From: Pirellulaceae bacterium
GTDB lineage: Bacteria; Planctomycetota; Planctomycetia; Pirellulales; Pirellulaceae
Direction: 5' to 3'
Assembly (NCBI GenBank): GCA_016784735.1
Contig: JADHUC010000018.1
Span: forward strand, 1-56,665
DNA length: 56,665 bases
Position 1 is the stretch's first letter; every line of letters starts with the position of its first letter. The notes beneath the pieces were generated by a model. It ran no database searches and had not been told where the DNA came from. It was given only the letters and a program-made list of their open reading frames with translations. Positions 54,691-56,665 of the stretch are shown here, one piece after another. A program made the translations under genes and the position numbers.

Positions 54691-55839
54691 ATGGCGAAGA
54701 AGAAGGCAACAAAGCGAACAACGAGCAACAAGAAAGTGCAACTGAGCCCGGCAGACCGAAAAACGCTGAAATCGCTAGTCGGCTTGGCGAACGACATTGT
54801 CAAGACGGCGGACCGCGGCCGCGCACCTCACCTGGACATACCGTCTCGGTCACTTTCAAACGTTCGGTACAACAAGGCCAAGCGATTTATTGAGATGGGC
54901 AGCGGCAAGAACCGCCGCGAGCTGTTCAATCTGTCGCAGGCCAAGAGCTACATGCAGACCGTGCTGGTCAGCAGCGGCTGCAAACAACTGATCGAGCAGG
55001 ACAAGACGACGAGCATTCGTGGATTGTACTACCTGTTGAAGCACACGATCGAGGGCGTCAAGGAGGAGACGTTCGACGACCAATCGGACTGCGACCCGGT
55101 TATCGAAGACGCGGAGGTCATGCTGAACTCTCTGCGCGAAGAGCTTCACCTGTACGCTCAAAAAAAGGGGGACATGGTAGGCGAGATCGTGCTGATCGAC
55201 CGGGGCGACGAAATCGACTGCTCCCACATGGGCTCGGGCGGCTATGGGATTCCTTCGATCGTCGAGCCGGAGATTATCGAGTTCAAGGAGTGCGACGCCG
55301 AGTTTGTCCTGCATGTCGAAAAAGACACCGTCTGGCAACGCTTCAACGAAGACAAATTCTGGCGCACTCACAAGTGCATCCTTACCCACGGGGGCGGCCA
55401 ACCACCGCGTGGTGTGCGACGACTGCTGTACCGGCTGAATCACGAACTGAAGCTGCCGGTGTACTGCCTGCTGGATAACGACCCGTGGGGATATTACATC
55501 TACAGCGTGTTGAAACAGGGCTCGATCAACCTGGCGTTTGAGTCCAAGCGAATGGCGATTCCCAATGCCCGCTACATGGGACTGCGCAGCAAGGACTACG
55601 AACGGTGCGGCCTCACGCCCAGCGTGACGATCGATCTGACGGATACCGACGTGAAACGCGCGAAGCAAATTGCCAAGTATCCCTGGTTTGAAAAGAAAAA
55701 GCCGTGGCAGAAAGAAATCCAATTGATGCTGAAGAACGGCTTCAAGCTGGAAGTGGAAGCGCTGATCAGTAAGGACATCAGCTACGTCACCGAGACGTAC
55801 GTGCCCGAACGGTTGGAGGACCAGGATTTCTTGGATTAG
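54691..55839 (+). CDS. DNA topoisomerase VI subunit A-like protein (Spo11 family)
   Basis: 382 aa. Topo VI is a type IIB enzyme, mainly archaeal; subunit A makes double-strand breaks through a 5'-phosphotyrosyl link. Seen: Lys-rich N-terminus; a winged-helix region with TTSIRGLYYLLKHT, where Tyr113/Tyr114 are the candidate catalytic residues; and a Toprim domain with the Glu in FVLHVEKDTVWQRF (Glu210), HGGGQPPRGVRRLLYRL, and LLDNDPWGYYIYSVLKQ (Asp262, Asp264). All Toprim acids are in place. The ATPase subunit B (GHKL) is not in the window; the gene downstream is vapC and upstream is the divergent A2M gene. Length is close to archaeal Top6A. Confidence 0.9.
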   Translation: MAKKKATKRTTSNKKVQLSPADRKTLKSLVGLANDIVKTADRGRAPHLDIPSRSLSNVRYNKAKRFIEMGSGKNRRELFNLSQAKSYMQTVLVSSGCKQLIEQDKTTSIRGLYYLLKHTIEGVKEETFDDQSDCDPVIEDAEVMLNSLREELHLYAQKKGDMVGEIVLIDRGDEIDCSHMGSGGYGIPSIVEPEIIEFKECDAEFVLHVEKDTVWQRFNEDKFWRTHKCILTHGGGQPPRGVRRLLYRLNHELKLPVYCLLDNDPWGYYIYSVLKQGSINLAFESKRMAIPNARYMGLRSKDYERCGLTPSVTIDLTDTDVKRAKQIAKYPWFEKKKPWQKEIQLMLKNGFKLEVEALISKDISYVTETYVPERLEDQDFLD

Positions 55840-55841
55840 GC

Positions 55842-56261
55842 TCACACGTCCGGCGGAGTGAGCAGTGGAATGATCTGGCGCCGATTTCGACGGTAGATGC
55901 GAAAGTCGCTGTCGAGCGTCACCACCACGCTGTCCGGGATAGTCTCCGACATCCGTACCAGGCAACCATCGGCCAACGACATGGGGACGTTCGCGTATCG
56001 GCGAATAAGTTCCACGACGCGCGGCAAATGGCCCTGAAGATTAAAGCCAACTTGCACCGCCCCGCGTTCGAGAAGATCCAGCAGCGATCGACGCCCGATG
56101 TCCGTCGAACGCAGCAGAAACCAAGCCTCGGAGAGGACCGACTCGCACGTCAGCAACGGCGCGGGGGATTGACCTACATGGCGGTTGGACCATTCGTGCC
56201 ATTGATCGCGCCGGTCAATCGCGGCAACCAGCGGTCCCGTGTCGATCAGCACGGTCGTCAC
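55842..56261 (-). CDS. PIN-domain toxin (VapC-like)
   Basis: 139 aa. PIN-domain RNase: acidic positions in VLIDTGPLVAAIDRRD, LTCESVLSEAWFLLRS, MSLADGCLVRMSE and VVTLDSDFRIYRR match the D-E-D-D metal site. The VapC class cleaves tRNA or rRNA and is neutralised by a co-encoded antitoxin; here a ribbon-helix-helix gene overlaps upstream by 4 bp. Its stop lies 2 bp from the end of the convergent topoisomerase gene. Confidence 0.88.
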   Translation of the reverse strand: MTTVLIDTGPLVAAIDRRDQWHEWSNRHVGQSPAPLLTCESVLSEAWFLLRSTDIGRRSLLDLLERGAVQVGFNLQGHLPRVVELIRRYANVPMSLADGCLVRMSETIPDSVVVTLDSDFRIYRRNRRQIIPLLTPPDV

Positions 56262-56497
56262 TCGCCATACCCTTCCATGTACTTCGAGTTTGTCGATAGA
56301 TCGCCTGGCCCTTCCGCAGAGCCCAGCAGGTCACCCGCCAATTCTGCAACCGTCACCGCCTGGCGCGGCTGATCGCCGTTGAGGAAATGCTCCAGAGCCG
56401 TTCGCACCATCTCGGACTTAGTTTGTCCGCGCTGCTTCGACAAACGATTCAGCTTTGCGTGCAAGCTATCCGGCAATTTGAGGGAAATGGTTTTCAT
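56258..56497 (-). CDS. Ribbon-helix-helix antitoxin (CopG/VapB-like)
   Basis: 79 aa. N-terminal RHH fold (MKTISLKLPDSLHAKLNRLS, KSEMVRTALEHFL) binds DNA as a dimer; the C-terminal part (AGDLLGSAEGPGDLSTNSKY) would contact the toxin. It overlaps the PIN-domain gene by 4 bp and should be co-transcribed with it. Confidence 0.87.
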   Translation of the reverse strand: MKTISLKLPDSLHAKLNRLSKQRGQTKSEMVRTALEHFLNGDQPRQAVTVAELAGDLLGSAEGPGDLSTNSKYMEGYGE

Positions 56498-56524
56498 TCA
56501 CGTGACTCCCGGAGGCAAACGGGT

Positions 56525-56665
56525 TCACCCGCCGAATCCTTCCATATACCTCGTGTTGGTCGACAAGTCACCGGGGCCTTCGACACAGCCGATCCACTTT
56601 CGTGCAGCTTCCAGAAACGACCCGCAGGCCGGCGACTTCTCACCATTCAAATGCTCTTCGATCGC
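56525..56665 (-). CDS. Partial second antitoxin (C-terminal part, runs off the window)
   Basis: Reading the minus strand, the frame ends in a TGA at 56525-56527 and encodes AIEEHLNGEKSPACGSF and EGPGDLSTNTRYMEGFGG. That is closely parallel to the C-terminus of the antitoxin at 56258 (EGPGDLSTNSKYMEGYGE), so it is a tandem paralogue. Its N-terminus lies outside the window. No toxin gene lies between the two antitoxins; only 27 bp separate them. Confidence 0.75.
   Translation of the reverse strand, partial: AIEEHLNGEKSPACGSFLEAARKWIGCVEGPGDLSTNTRYMEGFGG

Overview
The window reads as chromosomal DNA of a planctomycete, probably a Pirellulales-like lineage. The evidence is the families it carries: adjacent DUF1501 and DUF1549/DUF1553 genes with a PPC-domain partner, DUF1598, a dockerin/FG-GAP protein with the planctomycete 'FERLEDRQLL' surface signature, exported PQQ-type beta-propellers, short zinc-ribbon membrane proteins, a PDZ-containing YidC, and many dispersed palindromic (REP-like) repeats. 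GC content looks moderately high. I saw no tRNA, rRNA, CRISPR array, transposase or prophage.

Layout. (1) 1-14.7 kb, exported and envelope proteins: Tat-exported sugar isomerase-like protein, FMN-binding/TPR protein, TAXI-type binding protein, lipoprotein, two large convergent paralogues (methyltransferase-like domain fused to a PQQ propeller), and the dockerin/FG-GAP surface protein. (2) 14.8-24.98 kb: DUF1598 protein, YidC, two tandem metallophosphoesterases, fatty-acyl-AMP ligase, a cysteine-rich repeat protein and an RNase HII-like protein. (3) 25.5-27.1 kb, small regulators: FlgM, Fur, Uma2-type nuclease. (4) 27.1-34.9 kb, a minus-strand run DUF1553, DUF1501, PPC protein, alpha/beta hydrolase, probably one exported degradation module, with REP elements in two of its gaps. 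(5) 35.1-38.8 kb: small membrane protein, HigBA-type toxin-antitoxin, zinc-ribbon protein, and lipA-lipB. (6) 38.8-46.2 kb, the most unusual region: a polymorphic-toxin island with two Hint-domain toxin genes, each followed by an overlapping or adjacent immunity candidate, then two zinc-ribbon membrane proteins. (7) 46.2-54.5 kb: a giant alpha-2-macroglobulin/TPR protein. (8) 54.7 kb to the end: a topoisomerase VI A subunit, a VapBC pair, and a partial second antitoxin running off the edge.

The toxin island is the best candidate for something undescribed. In the first toxin the Hint (intein-like) fold is interrupted: the N-terminal Cys block lies about 260 residues before the rest, and the insert holds two hydrophobic segments and three in-frame copies of a palindromic repeat. 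The second toxin gene has no N-terminal Hint block at all. Its start aligns with an internal Met of the first protein. This suggests either two genes fused in the first locus or a split Hint whose N-half serves interchangeable toxin-bearing C-halves. The first toxin frame also stays open upstream to a REP doublet without a start codon, so its 5' end may be lost.

All function calls are from reading sequence by eye; no database search was run. Starts were chosen from signal peptides, Shine-Dalgarno matches and overlaps, and several differ from the longest possible frame.
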